Of a stretch of DNA of 64,000 bases, positions 19,954 through 32,126 are shown piece after piece. Origin of the DNA: Nemophila menziesii (Eukaryota; Streptophyta; Magnoliopsida; Boraginales; Hydrophyllaceae); the NCBI GenBank assembly GCA_029959085.1, contig JARWIR010000001.1, positions 71,424,899-71,488,898 on the forward strand, read 5' to 3'. The translations under genes and the position numbers were made by a program. The notes beneath the pieces are model-generated. The model did not search any database and had not been told where the DNA came from. It saw nothing but the letters and a program-made list of their open reading frames with translations. Each line of letters opens with the position of its first letter. Position 1 is the stretch's first letter.

Positions 19954-22320
19954 CTACCTGATTATCACAACCCTTTCCCGAATCTCTAAGTCAAACTCTT
20001 GTAACAGTAATACCCATCTAATCAAACGCGGCTTCGCATCTTTATTTTCCATAAGGTATTTAATTGCAGAATGGTCGATAAACACAACAACTTTCGCCCC
20101 AAGAAGGTAGGAACGAAATTTGTCGAATGCATACACAATAACTAGTAACTCCTTCTCAGTTACGGTATAATTAATTTGAGAATTTGTGAAGGTTTTACTA
20201 GCGTAATAGATAGAGTGAAATACCTTTTCTTTTCTTTGACCCAAAACAGCACCCATCGCAAGATCACTAGCATCACACATAATCTGAAACAGAATCTTCC
20301 AATCAGGAGGTAATACAATAGGTGCAGAAATAAGCTTCTCTTTGATCTCGTTGAATGCCTTTATGCAAGCTTCATCAAAAAGGAATTTGGTGTCCTTCTC
20401 AAGTAAGTTTCACAATGGCTTAGAGATTTTGGAGAAGTCCTTGATAAAATGTCGGTAAAAACCAGCATGACCCAAAAAGCTTCTTACCCCTTATACAAAA
20501 ATAGAAGGGGGAAGAGTCTTGATTACCTCAATCTTTGCACGATCAACTTCCAAACCAGCACTTGAAACCTTTTGACCCAACACTATACCCTCTCGAACCA
20601 TAGAGTGACACTTCTCCCAGTTCAAAACCAAACCAGTCTCCTTGCATCTAATCAATACCTTCTCCAAGTTTTGTAAACACTCCTCAAAGTTATCACCAAA
20701 CACAGAAAAGTCATCCATAAATACCTCAAGGAAATCATTGATCATGTCCCAGAAGATTGCCATCATACATCTTTGAAAAGTAGCAGGTGCATTACATAAT
20801 CCAAATGGCATCCTTCGGAAGGCAAAGGTACCAAAAGGACATGTAAAGGTTGTCTTGTGTTGGTCTTTTGGATCTACATAAATATGATTGTATCCTGAAT
20901 ATCCATCCAAAAAGAAATAATATTCTCTCCCAGCTAGCTTGTCTAACATCTGATCATTAAACGGAAGAGGGAAGTGATCTTTTCTGGTGGCCTTGTTCAA
21001 CTTTCGACAATCCATACACACTCTCCAACCAACAACGGTTCTTTAGGGAATGGCTTCATTCTGCTTGTTCAAGATGTTAGTGATACCACCCTTCTTTGGT
21101 ACGCATTGAACTGGACTCACCCATTCGCTACTAGCTATGGGATAGATGATTCCCGCGTCTAGCAACTTGATAACCTCTTTCTTTACTAATTCCTTCATAG
21201 CTGGCATCAATCTTCTTTGTCCTTCAACTGAGCGCGCTCTTTCATCATCTAGAATGATTTTGTATTGGCAATAGGCAGGACTAATACCTTTGATGTCAGC
21301 AATAGTCCAACCAATCACCTCTTTATTATCTCTCTTTATGCGCAACAATTTGTCTTCATGAGGACCTGTTAAAGTAGCTGAAACAATAACATGTAGAGTG
21401 TTGTTAGTACCTAAATACGCATACATCAAGTGTGACGGAAGCGGCTTTTCTTTTAGTTGTGAGGGAGATTCGATAGATGGTTTCTTTTTAGATACTATCT
21501 CCCCTGGCTCTCGGACTGGCTCATAGGCGAGATGCCTATATTTCATGTTTCCGGAATTCAAAGCAGCTACAGTTTCGGTTAGTTCTTCCATCAATTCCGG
21601 TAAGTCAAGTGTTAGGGCCGCTTGCAAGATATCATTAAAATTCATACAATCAAATACGTCTTGCGCAGTAAAATCGAGTACATCCATTCGGAAACACTCT
21701 TCAGGAAGATCTGGAAACTTCATGGCCCTAAACACGTTGAACTTTACCTTCTTGTCTTGGATTCGCATGGTTAATTCGCCGTTTTCTACATCAATAACAG
21801 TACGCCCCGTGGCTAGGAATGGTCGACCCGAGATGATGGGGACATTCCTATCCGCGTCGTATTCAAGTATAACAAAATCAACGGGAAAAATTAAAGTACC
21901 TTCCTTGACGAGGACATCTTTGATTCGTCCCTCAGGATGTGCAAGGGATCTATCAGTCATTTGTAGGATCATGGAAGTAGGTCTTGCGTTTCCTATCTTC
22001 AGTTTTTCTAAAATTGACTTGGGCATCAAATTGATACTCGCACCAAAGTCACACAAAGCTTTCCCTTGCCACTCATTACCAATCGAAATAGGAACCGTAA
22101 AACTCCCAGGATCAAGTAGTTTAGGTGGCAACTTACTTTGGCATATAGCGCTGAACTCTTCTGGCAATCCTATAATCTCATTCTCACGGTATGGTCTCTT
22201 GTTGGTAATGACTCTTTTCAGAAATTTAATGTACTTCGGAACATCGCGTATAGCATCTAAGAACGGAACGTTAATATTGAGACGACGTACCATATTCAAG
22301 AACTTCAGATAGTCAGCCAT
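19954..22320 (-). pseudogene. pol: Element A: protease, reverse transcriptase and RNase H
   Basis: One frame on the minus strand. The protease has CDFGASINLMPKSI and LEYDADRNVPIISGRPF. RT has WVSPVQCVPKKGG, LDGYSGYNHI, FGTFAFRRMPFGLCNAPATF and catalytic FMDDFSVFG (about 20709-20720). RNase H follows ([31 protein letters not shown]). In-frame stops lie at 21043 (in AIP-RTVVGW), near 20489 and near 20410. The frame ends at 19954 because about four bases are missing, compared with C, at [11 protein letters not shown]. Of the elements here, A keeps the fullest pol and could once have served the pol-less relatives. Confidence 0.87.
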
Positions 22321-24044
22321 GTCTCCTTTCTTCTGAACTCTGGAGGGAAAAGGTGGAGGAGGACGAGATCCTGTAACATCTTTGGATTTTGGCTTTCCGG
22401 AATCTTCTCCACTTCAACTACTTCAGGTTCATCTTCTTTCTCCACCACATCTTTTGCCGGTTTCTCTTTCACAGTTGTTTCTTTTTCTTTCATCACGGGA
22501 AAAGGAGGTGGTGGGAGCTTCTTACCACTTCGAAGTGTCACTGCATTACAATCTTCTCTTTGCTTGGGTTCTTCAGTGTCACTCGGTAATTGTCCCTGTG
22601 GACACTGATTTATTTGCTTTTCCATCTGAGCCATTTGAGTTTCCATCAATTTAAGTGTTGCTGCCGTAGTTTGTTGAATGTTGATTAGTGTCGTCAAAGT
22701 TTGCTGAACATCTAATGCACCTTCTTGAGGTTGATCAGGAAGAGCTTTCTGGTTCATGGTGTCGGTATAAGCATCTTGCGGAGGTTGTCTCTGAGCTTGA
22801 TTTCCGTATGCTTGTCCCTCTTGGTAGTTGTTCTGTTGTCTTGGTTGAAAGTTATTGCCTTGGGGGCGTGGTTGATATGCATAAGTCGGATTAGCAGCCC
22901 TATTTGGATTTGAATATAGGAAACCCGGATGGTTTCTATACGGTTGATAACCTTGACCACTTGAGTTATAGTTTCCTCGGTTGGAAACAAACATTTCGGA
23001 TTCTGTATTGTGGGGACAATTCTCCCAATCATGATCTTGTGTACCACAGTTAGAACACCCATAAACTTCTTGTGTAACATTAACATCTGCTCTTCTACCA
23101 GCAGCACTTTTTGTAACAGCTAGAGTAAGCTGTTTCAGTTGTTGTTCAAGTTTATTTTCCATGGTGGTGAATTTTTCTTCAATGAATGCACCATTTCCAC
23201 CTCGGATAGGTGTCCACACAGTATTCCAACCCAATTCATTCGTAACTGTTCTATTCAAAATAATCTTAGCATGGACTGGTTGTACCTGTAGAAATCCACC
23301 ACCACAAAGCAAGTCTAGATCCTTTCTTGAAGAGCCATCAAGTCCTCGGTAGAATATCTTCATATGTTGAATTTCTGTGAGGCCATGATCAGGGACTCTC
23401 CTTAAGCAAATCTGAAATCTCTTCCAACTTCTACCCAAAGTCTCGTCTTGATCTTGTTTGAATGAAGTAATTTCAACTTGCGCATCCAATCTCATATTCG
23501 TTAGGTAGTATCTATCGAAGAACGCAGTTTGTAATGCGTCCCATGTTGTAATTGTTCCGGGTCCTTGAGAATCATGCCACTCACTTGCTCCATCAATAAC
23601 GAAGTATCTAAAGTTAGCAAAATACATTTGCTCTCTTTTTACTCCTTGCGTAATATAGGAATCGCAAATTTGCATGAACTTCTGTACAGCACGGATTGGA
23701 TCTTTTCCAGGTGCTCCTCCGAAATTGCCATAACTCTGAAACTGAGATAACATACCAGGATCGGGTCTGAATCTCTCGACATTAATGTTTGCTGGGTCAA
23801 TTCCGAGGGCAGGAGCTCTAAATGGAGCTTCTTCAGGGCCATGGATGAACCACGAATCATTGTTTTGAGCTTGTGGAGCAATAGGAACAACAGGAACAAG
23901 AGGAGGGTCGATTTCATGATCGCCAGCCATTGCTTCTCTTGCTAATTGCTCCTCTAACTCTTTTTCTTTAGCTTCTCTCTTTCTTTTGTTTACTTCTCGA
24001 ACTAGGTTTTCTGGATTTGCAAGAATCAAAATATCTTCACGCAT
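22305..24044 (-). pseudogene. gag: Element A gag
   Basis: A 579-codon frame on the minus strand. It has a charged helical N-terminus, the gag core (RPDPGMLSQFQSYG, EWHDSQGPGTITTWD, AFFDRYYLTNMRL), one CCHC zinc knuckle (CSNCGTQDHDWENC) and the NAVTLRSGKKLPPPPFP segment. The end (VLLHLFPPEFRRKETW) is out of frame. The protease frame reads GSRPPPPFPSRVQKKGDMADYLKFL through the same DNA, so one base was gained or lost near 22400. Without that, gag and pol would form one polyprotein. The ATG near 24044 is 120 bases downstream of the PBS. Confidence 0.8.
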
Positions 24045-24165
24045 AAACCAAAACCTGTAAACCTGAGAAAGAAAGACAACCCAAAGCGTAAAACTGAATT
24101 ATAAAACTAAAACTAAAACTAACAATTAAACTACTAAAAGATTAAAACCGGGGTCACACGCTACC

Positions 24166-24184
24166 GTCCCCGGCAGCGGCGCCA
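24166..24184 (-). other. Primer binding site of element A (tRNA-Asp type)
   Basis: The minus strand reads TGGCGCCGCTGCCGGGGAC, six bases after the 5' LTR. It is identical to that of element B. Confidence 0.8.
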
Positions 24185-24190
24185 AAAACT

Positions 24191-25960
24191 TGGTGGGTCC
24201 TAGGGTGTTAGAAAATAAAGCGATAAATAAAGAGGAAACACAAACTGCAAGTGTACAGTTGTCCCAAGTAATATATGATAATCAAGTTCGTTCTCAGGGA
24301 CAGATTAGGTTCAACCCAAATATTAATTAAGTAGTAAGAATAATTGCTAAACAGAAAAGAAAAAGATAAGAATTTTTGTTTGGTTTTTGTAAATTAAAAG
24401 ATGCAAATAAAGTAAAGACTAAATTAAATAAACAGAAAGGAAATAAGCAATTAAACGACTAACTTCAGATAAGAGAGATACTTGAGTCTCGCAAGGAATC
24501 CACTTAATCAATATAATCTATGCTATGTTTAAGGGTAGAATTGGAATTATAATATTAGTCGGAACTCTAATATCTCCTAGTACCCTGTCGGGTGGACCTA
24601 GGAGCTATCCTAAAGTACTATAAACACATGTATGGTCGAATATGCCTCTTCGGATGATATGATTTTACCTCTTTGGCTATGTAACTAGTTAAGCCTGTCG
24701 GTCAATAACGGACATTACACAGGTATTACCTAGATCAGTATTCAAACCCCCCTGTCGGATGATCACTTCGCCACTAAAGTGAATAGCCCAAATACTACCA
24801 ACTATTTCTAGTTGTTCCTAAAAGAAATAGTAATGAAAACAAAGTAATATCCAATATATAAAACTCAATTCAATTTAAATCTAAACAATCCCAAATTCAA
24901 AACATAGATTAATTAATTAAGGTTCATCCTTTTAATGCGATTCTCAAGTATATGGAAATTTAGCTCATAAGAGAATTAAAGACTAACATTAAGTAAAAGG
25001 AGTTCATGTTCAAATACAAAAGATAAATCAATAACCTAAAGGGTAGGATGACTGCTGATGGAAGAACATGATTCCTCCAGCACCAGCTTCTCCTTGCTTT
25101 CTTGCTCTGACTTGAAAACCTTAAGCCTCTTGTGTAATTCTATGAATTGTGTGAAAAGAGGAGGCTAAGGGGTGTATTTATAGGTGTTAGGAAGCCCTAG
25201 GTCGAATTTACTTGGAGTGGAAGACAAGTTAAGAACTCTTAAATTCGTAGCCCTAAATTCTAGGAAAGGTAAGATTCTGCTGCTGATTTGTTTTGGTCAT
25301 ATCTCCTTCAATACTTATCCGTTTGAGGTTTTCCAATATATGAAACCGTTTGTCTCGGAAATATATTTCCATTGGTGTAGACCACTCGCCCAAATTCCTA
25401 GCAAATATTAAGTTATGGATTCGTCTTTGAAACGTGGCTGGAATTTCAGATTCAGAAGACAGCTTTATCTTTTCCTTCTTTGCATATATCTTTTCTTAAT
25501 CTTCTTATTTTCATGTAAATCTCTTTTCTTTACTTCTTTATCTCAATTTGGTCTCTAAGTAAGTACCATTTATCTTTTAAAGCTTCACAATAAATAAATA
25601 ATTAAACCGCATATGCTTTAAAAAGATTAAATCAATAAATCAAGAAATAGAAATAGGAAAGTGCACTCTAAGAATAGAAACTCGAGTGGAAGTACTTCCT
25701 AACACACTAAAATACAATAAGACTTTAACTCTCACTTCTCCTCCTTGGATTGGTCTTTCATGAAATTCAAGAACCTATTAACTTTGCACTAAAAATAGTC
25801 AAATTAACGCACAAAAGCTCAGAAACTGCAAATAGTTAATTTCCAAGGGGAGGAAGTGCAATATGATCAATTAAGCTTAAAAGTCTATCAAATAAGTCAA
25901 ATATTCACCTAAAAGGATGTCTCCAAAGGGCTAATAATTAGAACAGATAGGGAGACATCA
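24191..25960 (-). repeat. Element A 5' LTR
   Basis: 1770 bp. On the minus strand it starts TGATGTCTCCCTATCTG and ends GGACCCACCA. The TATA box is at 25183-25171 (minus). TSD ATCAC follows at 25961-25965. No gene. Confidence 0.9.
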
Positions 25961-25965
25961 ATCAC

Positions 25966-26362
25966 TAACAATAACTCGAGGTGTACCATGTCTAGTGAAA
26001 ATGTGAGACTTCAAGAGTTTAATCACTACTCTTGAATCATTAGCTGGCAGAGCTACAACCTCTACCCATTTAGACACGTAATCAACAACTAATAGGATGT
26101 ATTGATTTACATTGAATGGTACAAAGGGACCCATGAAATCAATAACCCACAACATCGAATATTTCCACTTCAAGAACATTATTACGTGGCATCTCATCCC
26201 TCTTGGATATATTACCAGTAAACTGGCATCTATGACATTTCTTAACATATGCATGACAAACCTTATGTAACGTAGGCCAATAAAAGCCATATTGAAGTAC
26301 CTTAGCAGCTGTGCCGTCGCCTTTAAAATGTCATCCATAGGTTGAATCATGACAACCCGCAA
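25966..26362 (-). pseudogene. pol: Element C: integrase N-terminal part and first catalytic Asp
   Basis: The minus strand encodes the HHCC region in broken frame and then [34 protein letters not shown] and TPRVIVSD, where element A interrupts exactly at the second catalytic Asp. The downstream part resumes at 3930 and then at 2064. Confidence 0.8.
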
Positions 26363-27932
26363 CTACTTGCAAAACATCTTTCTCATGTATGCATCTTTTT
26401 ACCATTTGGTCACCACATACTTTGTAAAGAAAAGTATCCTCCCAGAAGAATTGTTTAGCACGATGAACCAAACTCTTTCTATCTTGAGAAGTAGCTCCTT
26501 CAGGAAAAGAACCATTCACTATAAGATTTGTGATATCTGCATACCAAGGAGCACTATCATAAATATCAAATAAACTCTCATCTAGAAACTCCTCTCTAAC
26601 TAGCTCAGGACCACTATTCGATTCGGAACCTTCAAGACAAGACAAATGATCTGCAACGTGATTATCACACCCCTTTCGATCTCGAATCTCTAAATCAAAC
26701 TCTTGTAAAAGCAAGACCCATCTGATTAGTCGTGGCTTAGCATCTTTCTTCTCCATAAGGTACTTAATAGCAGAATGATCGGTAAATACAACAATTTTCG
26801 CCCCAAGGAGATAGGAACGAAATTTGTCAAATGCATAAACTACCGCTAAAAGTTTCCTCTCAGAAACCGTATAATTAATCTGAGCACTAGTGAAAGGCTT
26901 ACTTGCATAGTAGATCGAATGAAATACCTTATCTTTTCTCTGGCCCAACACATCACCCATAGCTAGATCATTAGCATCACACATAACTTCAAACATAATC
27001 TTCCAATCAGGAGGTAATACAATAGGTGCAATAATAAGTTTCTCTTTAATCTCTTGAAATGCCTTCATGCAAGCTTCATCAAAAAGGAATTTGGCGTCCT
27101 TTTCGAGTAAGTTACACAAAGGTTTTTCGATCTTGGAAAAGTCTTTAATGAAATGGCGATAAAATCCAGCACAGCCTACAAAGCTTCTTACCCCTTTCAC
27201 AGAAACAGGAGGAGGAAGAGTCTTGATTACCTCAATCTTAGCTCTATCAACTTATAAACTAGAACTCGGAACCCTGTGTCCTAGCACTATACCTTCACGA
27301 ACCATAAAATGACATTTCTCCCAGTTCAAGACCAAATCGGTTTTTTGGCATCTAATTAATACCTTCTCTAGAATCTGCAAGCAATCATCGAAGTTATCTC
27401 CAAAAACAGAATAGTCATCCATAAATACCTCAAGGAACCGATCAATCATATCTCCAAATATTGCGATCATGCAACGTTGAAAAGTAGCAGGTGCATTACA
27501 TAATCCAAAAGGCATCCTTCGGTATGCGAAAGTGCCAAAGGGACATGTGAATGTAGTTTTGTGCTGGTCATCAGGGGCTACGCATATCTGATTGTAACCT
27601 GAATAACCATCTAAGAAACAATAGTATTCTCTACCTGCTAACTTGTCTAACATCTGGTCTATGAATGGAAGTGGGAAATGGTCCTTTCTAGTAGCATTAT
27701 TCAACTTACGATAGTCCATACGCACTCTCCAACCTACTACCGTTCTTGAGGGTATAGCTTCGTTCTGATCATTCAGTATGGTAGTGATACCACCCTTCTT
27801 CGGTACGCATTGAACTGGACTTACCCAATCACTACTAGCTGCGGGATAGATGATCCCCGCATCTAGTAGCTTAATAACCTCTTTCCCTACCACTTCTTTC
27901 ATTGTAGGCATCAACCTTCTTTGTCCTTCCAC
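26331..27932 (-). pseudogene. pol: Element C: reverse transcriptase and RNase H
   Basis: Two stretches in one frame (27932-27252 and 27200-26331). RT motifs are WVSPVQCVPKKGG, LDGYSGYNQI, FGTFAYRRMPFGLCNAPATF and FMDDYSVFG (about 27412-27424). RNase H motifs are [23 protein letters not shown] and [11 protein letters not shown] stop after HRVPSSSL separates the two stretches. The frame moves near 26335-26362 before the integrase. Related to A but clearly diverged. Confidence 0.85.
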
Positions 27933-28705
27933 TGAGCGTGTACTATCATCCTCCAGAATGATTTTGTGTTGGAAATAGGAGGGACTAATACCTTTGATGT
28001 CTACAATAGTCCACCTATCGCCTCTTTATTGGCTCTTAGTATACGCAACAGTTTGTCTTCTTGAGGACCTGTTAAAGTAGCTGAAACAATAACAGGTAAA
28101 GTGTTATTAGTACATAAATATGCATACCTCAAGTGTGACGGAAGTGGTTTTTCTTCTAATTTCGGGGGAGGCTAGATGGTTTCTTTCGAGGTTCAGTTTC
28201 CCCTGCATCTCGTATCGGTTCATAGGCTAAATGCCTATACTTTGGATTTTCAGAATTAAGAGCTGCCACTGTTTCAGCAAGCTCTTCCACCATCTCGGGT
28301 AAATCTAGTGTCAAGGCAGCCTACAAGACATTATCATAATTAAAAAAAATCATATACCTCTTGCGTGGCATGCTCTACTACATCCATTCGAAAACAATCC
28401 TCCTGGGAATCTGGAGACTTCATGGCTCTGAATACACTAAAACTTTACCTCCTCGTCTTGGATTTGCATGGTCAATTCTCCGTTTTCTACATCAATCAAA
28501 GTACGCCCCGTGGCTAGGAATGGTATTTCCAAATTTGATAGGGACATTCATATCCGCGTCATATTCAAGAATAACAAAATCAACGGGAAAAATTAAAGTG
28601 CCTACCTTGACATAGAAGTTGATTTCGCATTCCCTATCTTCAATTTCTCGAAAATCGATTTAGGCATGAGATTGATGCTCGCACCCAAATCGCACAAAGA
28701 CTTTC
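27933..28705 (-). pseudogene. pol: Element C: decayed protease region
   Basis: Degenerate minus-strand homology to the A protease and spacer, beginning near SLCDLGASINLMPKS at the right end. Multiple frameshifts occur, and a segment near 28610 is missing compared with A. The sequence stops dead at 28705 against LTR F, so gag, PBS and 5' LTR of C are not in this window. Confidence 0.65.
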
Positions 28706-29677
28706 TGGTGTCTCCTTGTGTGTTCTAAAAGAACACACCTAAAAAGGCAAGACACGTACCGCAAGTGTACGGGTCGTCCAAGTAATATTCAGTAAACGGG
28801 AATTCGATCTCAGGGACGGCTTGGATATGACTTTCGATGTTATGTAATAAGTGCGATTAATTGTTATATGATGCGGAAAGTAAATGATATAAATATTTGT
28901 TTTGGTTTTTGATTAAGGACTACAGTGCAAACAATATAAAATACTGACTTAACTAATGCAAATAAATGAGATGCGAGTAAATAAATATTGGTGGACGCAA
29001 AGATTGAGAAATAGTACTTGAGTTTCACAAGGTTTTCACCTAAATCTATTAAATCAATGTTTATGTTTAAGGGATGAATCGGGATTAAGTACTAGTCGGG
29101 ATTCTATAGTCTCCTAACCCCCGTCAGGGTGGACTTAGGAGCTATTCTTAGGTGTTACAAACCGCGTCAGGGTAATTATAATCCACCTTCGAATGGTCAA
29201 GTATTCTGCCCAATTGGCTATAAGGTTAACTAAGCCCGCCAGGGTCAATAATATATACCTTACGTCAATTATTTAGTTCAGTAATTAAACCCCCCGTCAA
29301 TGCGATCACTTTTCCACTTAAGTGAATAGCTTAATTACTTATTCCTATATTTTATTCATGACTTCAAAGATAGCAATTAAATGCAAAATAATAGTCAATA
29401 CGAAATTACCCAATTCAATTTAAATTATTCAATCCCAAATTCAAAAACATAAATTCAATAAATTGGGGCTCAACCCAATAACGCGATTCTCAAGCACTTA
29501 AAGAATTTAGCTCATGCTAATGTTAAAAACTACTGACTTAAAATAAAAAGTGTTCATAATGAATTACAGAAATAGAAAAATCTAATTAAAGGATTGATAT
29601 GACTGATTGTTGGAAGAAATAATTCTCCAGTTTCAGCTTTCTCTCTCCTTTTTTGCTTCTCTGACTTCTCCCAAGCG
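28706..29677 (-). repeat. LTR fragment F (same subfamily as solo LTR S)
   Basis: On the plus strand it starts TGGTGTCTCCTTGTGTG, the reverse complement of the S 3' end, and follows S for about 970 bp. It stops inside the LTR at CTCCCAAGC. A near-perfect hairpin GTGTGTTCT-AAA-AGAACACAC is at 28720-28740. No target duplication could be recognised. No gene. Confidence 0.75.
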
Positions 29678-30410
29678 TAGGGATGGCAACGGATCGGATT
29701 ATTGCAAAAAATTCCAAAACCATGTCCATATCCATTTAATTTATTAAAAACCAAACCCTAACGGATTTAACCATCAGACTTACTTTTCAAAACCATATCC
29801 GAATAATTCGGATTCGGTTTTTTAAACGGTTTTTCGGATTTTAACCATAACCCGGCTCGCGAGGCGTCCCTTTCGCAGTAGGATTCCTAACCTCGCCTCG
29901 CTCTTGTGACATGCCAAACTATAACTCTCTAAATATATTGAAAATATTGAAACAAGATCACAAATGCATGAAAAATCTCCAATATATAAAATATTATGTT
30001 GATCTTTAATTAAATAACGTTTTTGTTAATTCTAATATTTAAATTTCAGTTTTGAGATATGAAAATACTTTTTTATCTATATTACTATAAAATATGCAAA
30101 AGTAGATGATAATAAACGGGTATTCGGTTATTCGGTTTTATTTTTATCTAAAATCTTAACCTAAATGATTTAACCACCGGTTACATTTTTCAGAACCATA
30201 ACCTAACGATTTATCCATGGTTGCATAATCGATTTTTAATCGGTTCAAAATTTCATCGATTTTGATTTTAAACCATAACCATTTCAATACTTATCTATAG
30301 TTGGGTTGAGACGTTTGGCCTTTTGGTAATTAAAAATAAAAAAAATATAAGAAAGATGGACTTCAAAATATAAAAATACATGGATTTTAGCCTTTAATAG
30401 GTAAAATAAA

Positions 30411-30472
<62 letters not shown>

Positions 30473-30545
30473 GGGTTTCGGTTTTCGGGTTTTTTTTAAT
30501 CTAAAACCATAACCTAACAGTTTTAACCATCGGTTTCACTTTTTT
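29678..30545. mobile_element. Possible non-autonomous hAT-like fragment between LTRs F and G
   Basis: It begins TAGGGATGGCAACGG, resembling Ac/hAT-type termini (TAGGGATGAAA). Inside are repeated CGG-containing motifs (AAACGG, TTCGGTT, TAACCATCGG) in two or three imperfect long copies (near 29755, 30120 and 30470). No matching inverted terminus is visible near 30545, so it is truncated or the assignment is wrong. No transposase is encoded. Confidence 0.3.
30414..30468. repeat. (TA)n microsatellite
   Basis: An uninterrupted alternating AT tract of about 55 bases within the insert between LTRs F and G. Confidence 0.98.
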
Positions 30546-32126
30546 AGGTTCTTGAATTTCATGAAAAGCCAATACAAGGAGGAGAAGTGAGAATTAAAGT
30601 CTTAGAGTATTTTTAGTGTGTTAGGAAGTATTTTATTCGAGTTTCTAATTTTAGAGTGCACTTTCTTATTTCTAGTCTTGAATTATTGATTTATTAATTT
30701 TTAAAGCATATGAGGTTTAATTATTTATTTATTGTGAAGCTTTAAAAGATATATGGTAATTAATTAGAGACCAAGTCAAGTCTAAAAAGTAAAGGAAAGA
30801 GATATATATGGAAATAAGAAGATTAAGGAAGGATATATGTAAAGCAGGAAAAGATAAAGCTGCCAAATAAATCTGAAATTCCAGCCACGTTCAAAGACGA
30901 GCTCATAACTTAATATTGGCTACCGAATTTGGGAGAATTGTATGGACCAATGGATAGAACTTTCCGAGACAAGTGATTCCGACTATTGGAACGCGTCAAA
31001 CAGATAAGTATTGAAGGAGATATGACCAAAACAAATCAACAACAGAATTACCTTTTGTAGATTTTAGGGCTGCGATTTAAAGAGTTCTTGACTTGTCTTC
31101 CACTTCAAGTAAACACGAATTAGGGATTCTTAACACCTATAAATACACCCCTTAGCCTCATCTTTACATAGACTTCAGAGAATTACACAAGAGGTTTACG
31201 GTTTTCAAGTAAGAGCAAGAAGGCTTAGGAGAAGCTAGCGCTGGAGGAATTCTGTTCTTCCAATAACAGCCAACCCAACCATCAGGTTATCCTATTTATT
31301 TTTTGTATTGAGAATTATGTATTCCTTTTATTTTATTTCAATATTTAATTCCGTTATGAACTAATTTCTATAGTACTTGAGAATCGCTATATGGGTTGAA
31401 CCCAATTCTATTTAATTTATGTTTTCTGATTTTGGGATTTAATGGTTGAAATTAGACTAGGTATTTTGTGTTGACTATTCTTTTGTTTTAATCACTATTT
31501 TTGAAGTCAAATCAAACTTAGCTCATAGTAATTAAGCTATTCTATTTCGTGGGGAAGTGATCGCCTTGACGGGGGGGTTTAATTACAGACATAGATAATA
31601 GACGCGTATTATCCGTTACTGACCCTGACGAGCTTAACTAACCATGCAGCCATTGAGGTAAATTATTATTCATATGAAAGTAGCTTATAATTGCCCTGAC
31701 GGGGTTTGTAGTACCGTAGGATAGCTCCTAAGTCTACCCTGACGGGGGTTAGGAGATATTAGATTCCCGACTAGCACAATAATACCAATTTAGCCCTTAA
31801 ACAGAAGCATTAATTAGATAGGTTAGGTGAAACCGTTGCGAGGATCAAGTACTCTTTCTCTTCTGAATTTTAAATCTCTTTAATATTCTTTCTTTTATTT
31901 CCGTAATTTATTTTATTGCATCTTTTATTCAAAAACAAAACAAACATCTTTATTTTATTTTTCTGTTAAGCAATCACTACTACTATCTGATTAATATCTG
32001 AGTTGTGCCTAATCCGTCCCTGAGAACGAACTTGTTTATCATATATTACTTGGACAACTGTGCACTTGCGGTATTGTGGTTCCTTTATTCTCAGTTCTTA
32101 ATTTATAAACACACCAGGACCCACCA
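30546..32126 (+). repeat. LTR fragment G (A-like), 5' truncated
   Basis: Similar to the A LTR from about 215 bp inside it (AGGTTCTTGAATTTCATGA) through to the terminus GGACCCACCA at 32126. The TATA box CCTATAAATACACC is near 31137-31150. Orientation is opposite to the neighbouring LTR F. No gene. Confidence 0.8.

Larger units (their letters stand above)
3931..25960 (-). mobile_element. Element A: Athila-like Ty3/gypsy retrotransposon with pol, carrying element B inside
   Basis: Two 1770-bp LTRs (3931-5700 and 24191-25960) enclose PBS, gag, PR, RT, RNase H, integrase, palindrome array, a shortened env-position ORF and PPT, all in minus orientation. The 5-bp duplication ATCAC is at 3926-3930 and 25961-25965. 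Removing nested element B (8682-18638 plus one TSD copy) leaves an element of about 12 kb, the usual Athila range. The LTRs are equal in length and differ by only a few bases per hundred by eye. Frameshifts and stops in gag and pol make this copy non-functional now. It inserted into the integrase gene of C. Confidence 0.9.

Noticed and set aside
28706..32126. F and G as one LTR split by an insert
   Set aside because: They are in opposite orientation and belong to different LTR subfamilies (ends GGAGACACCA versus GGACCCACCA).
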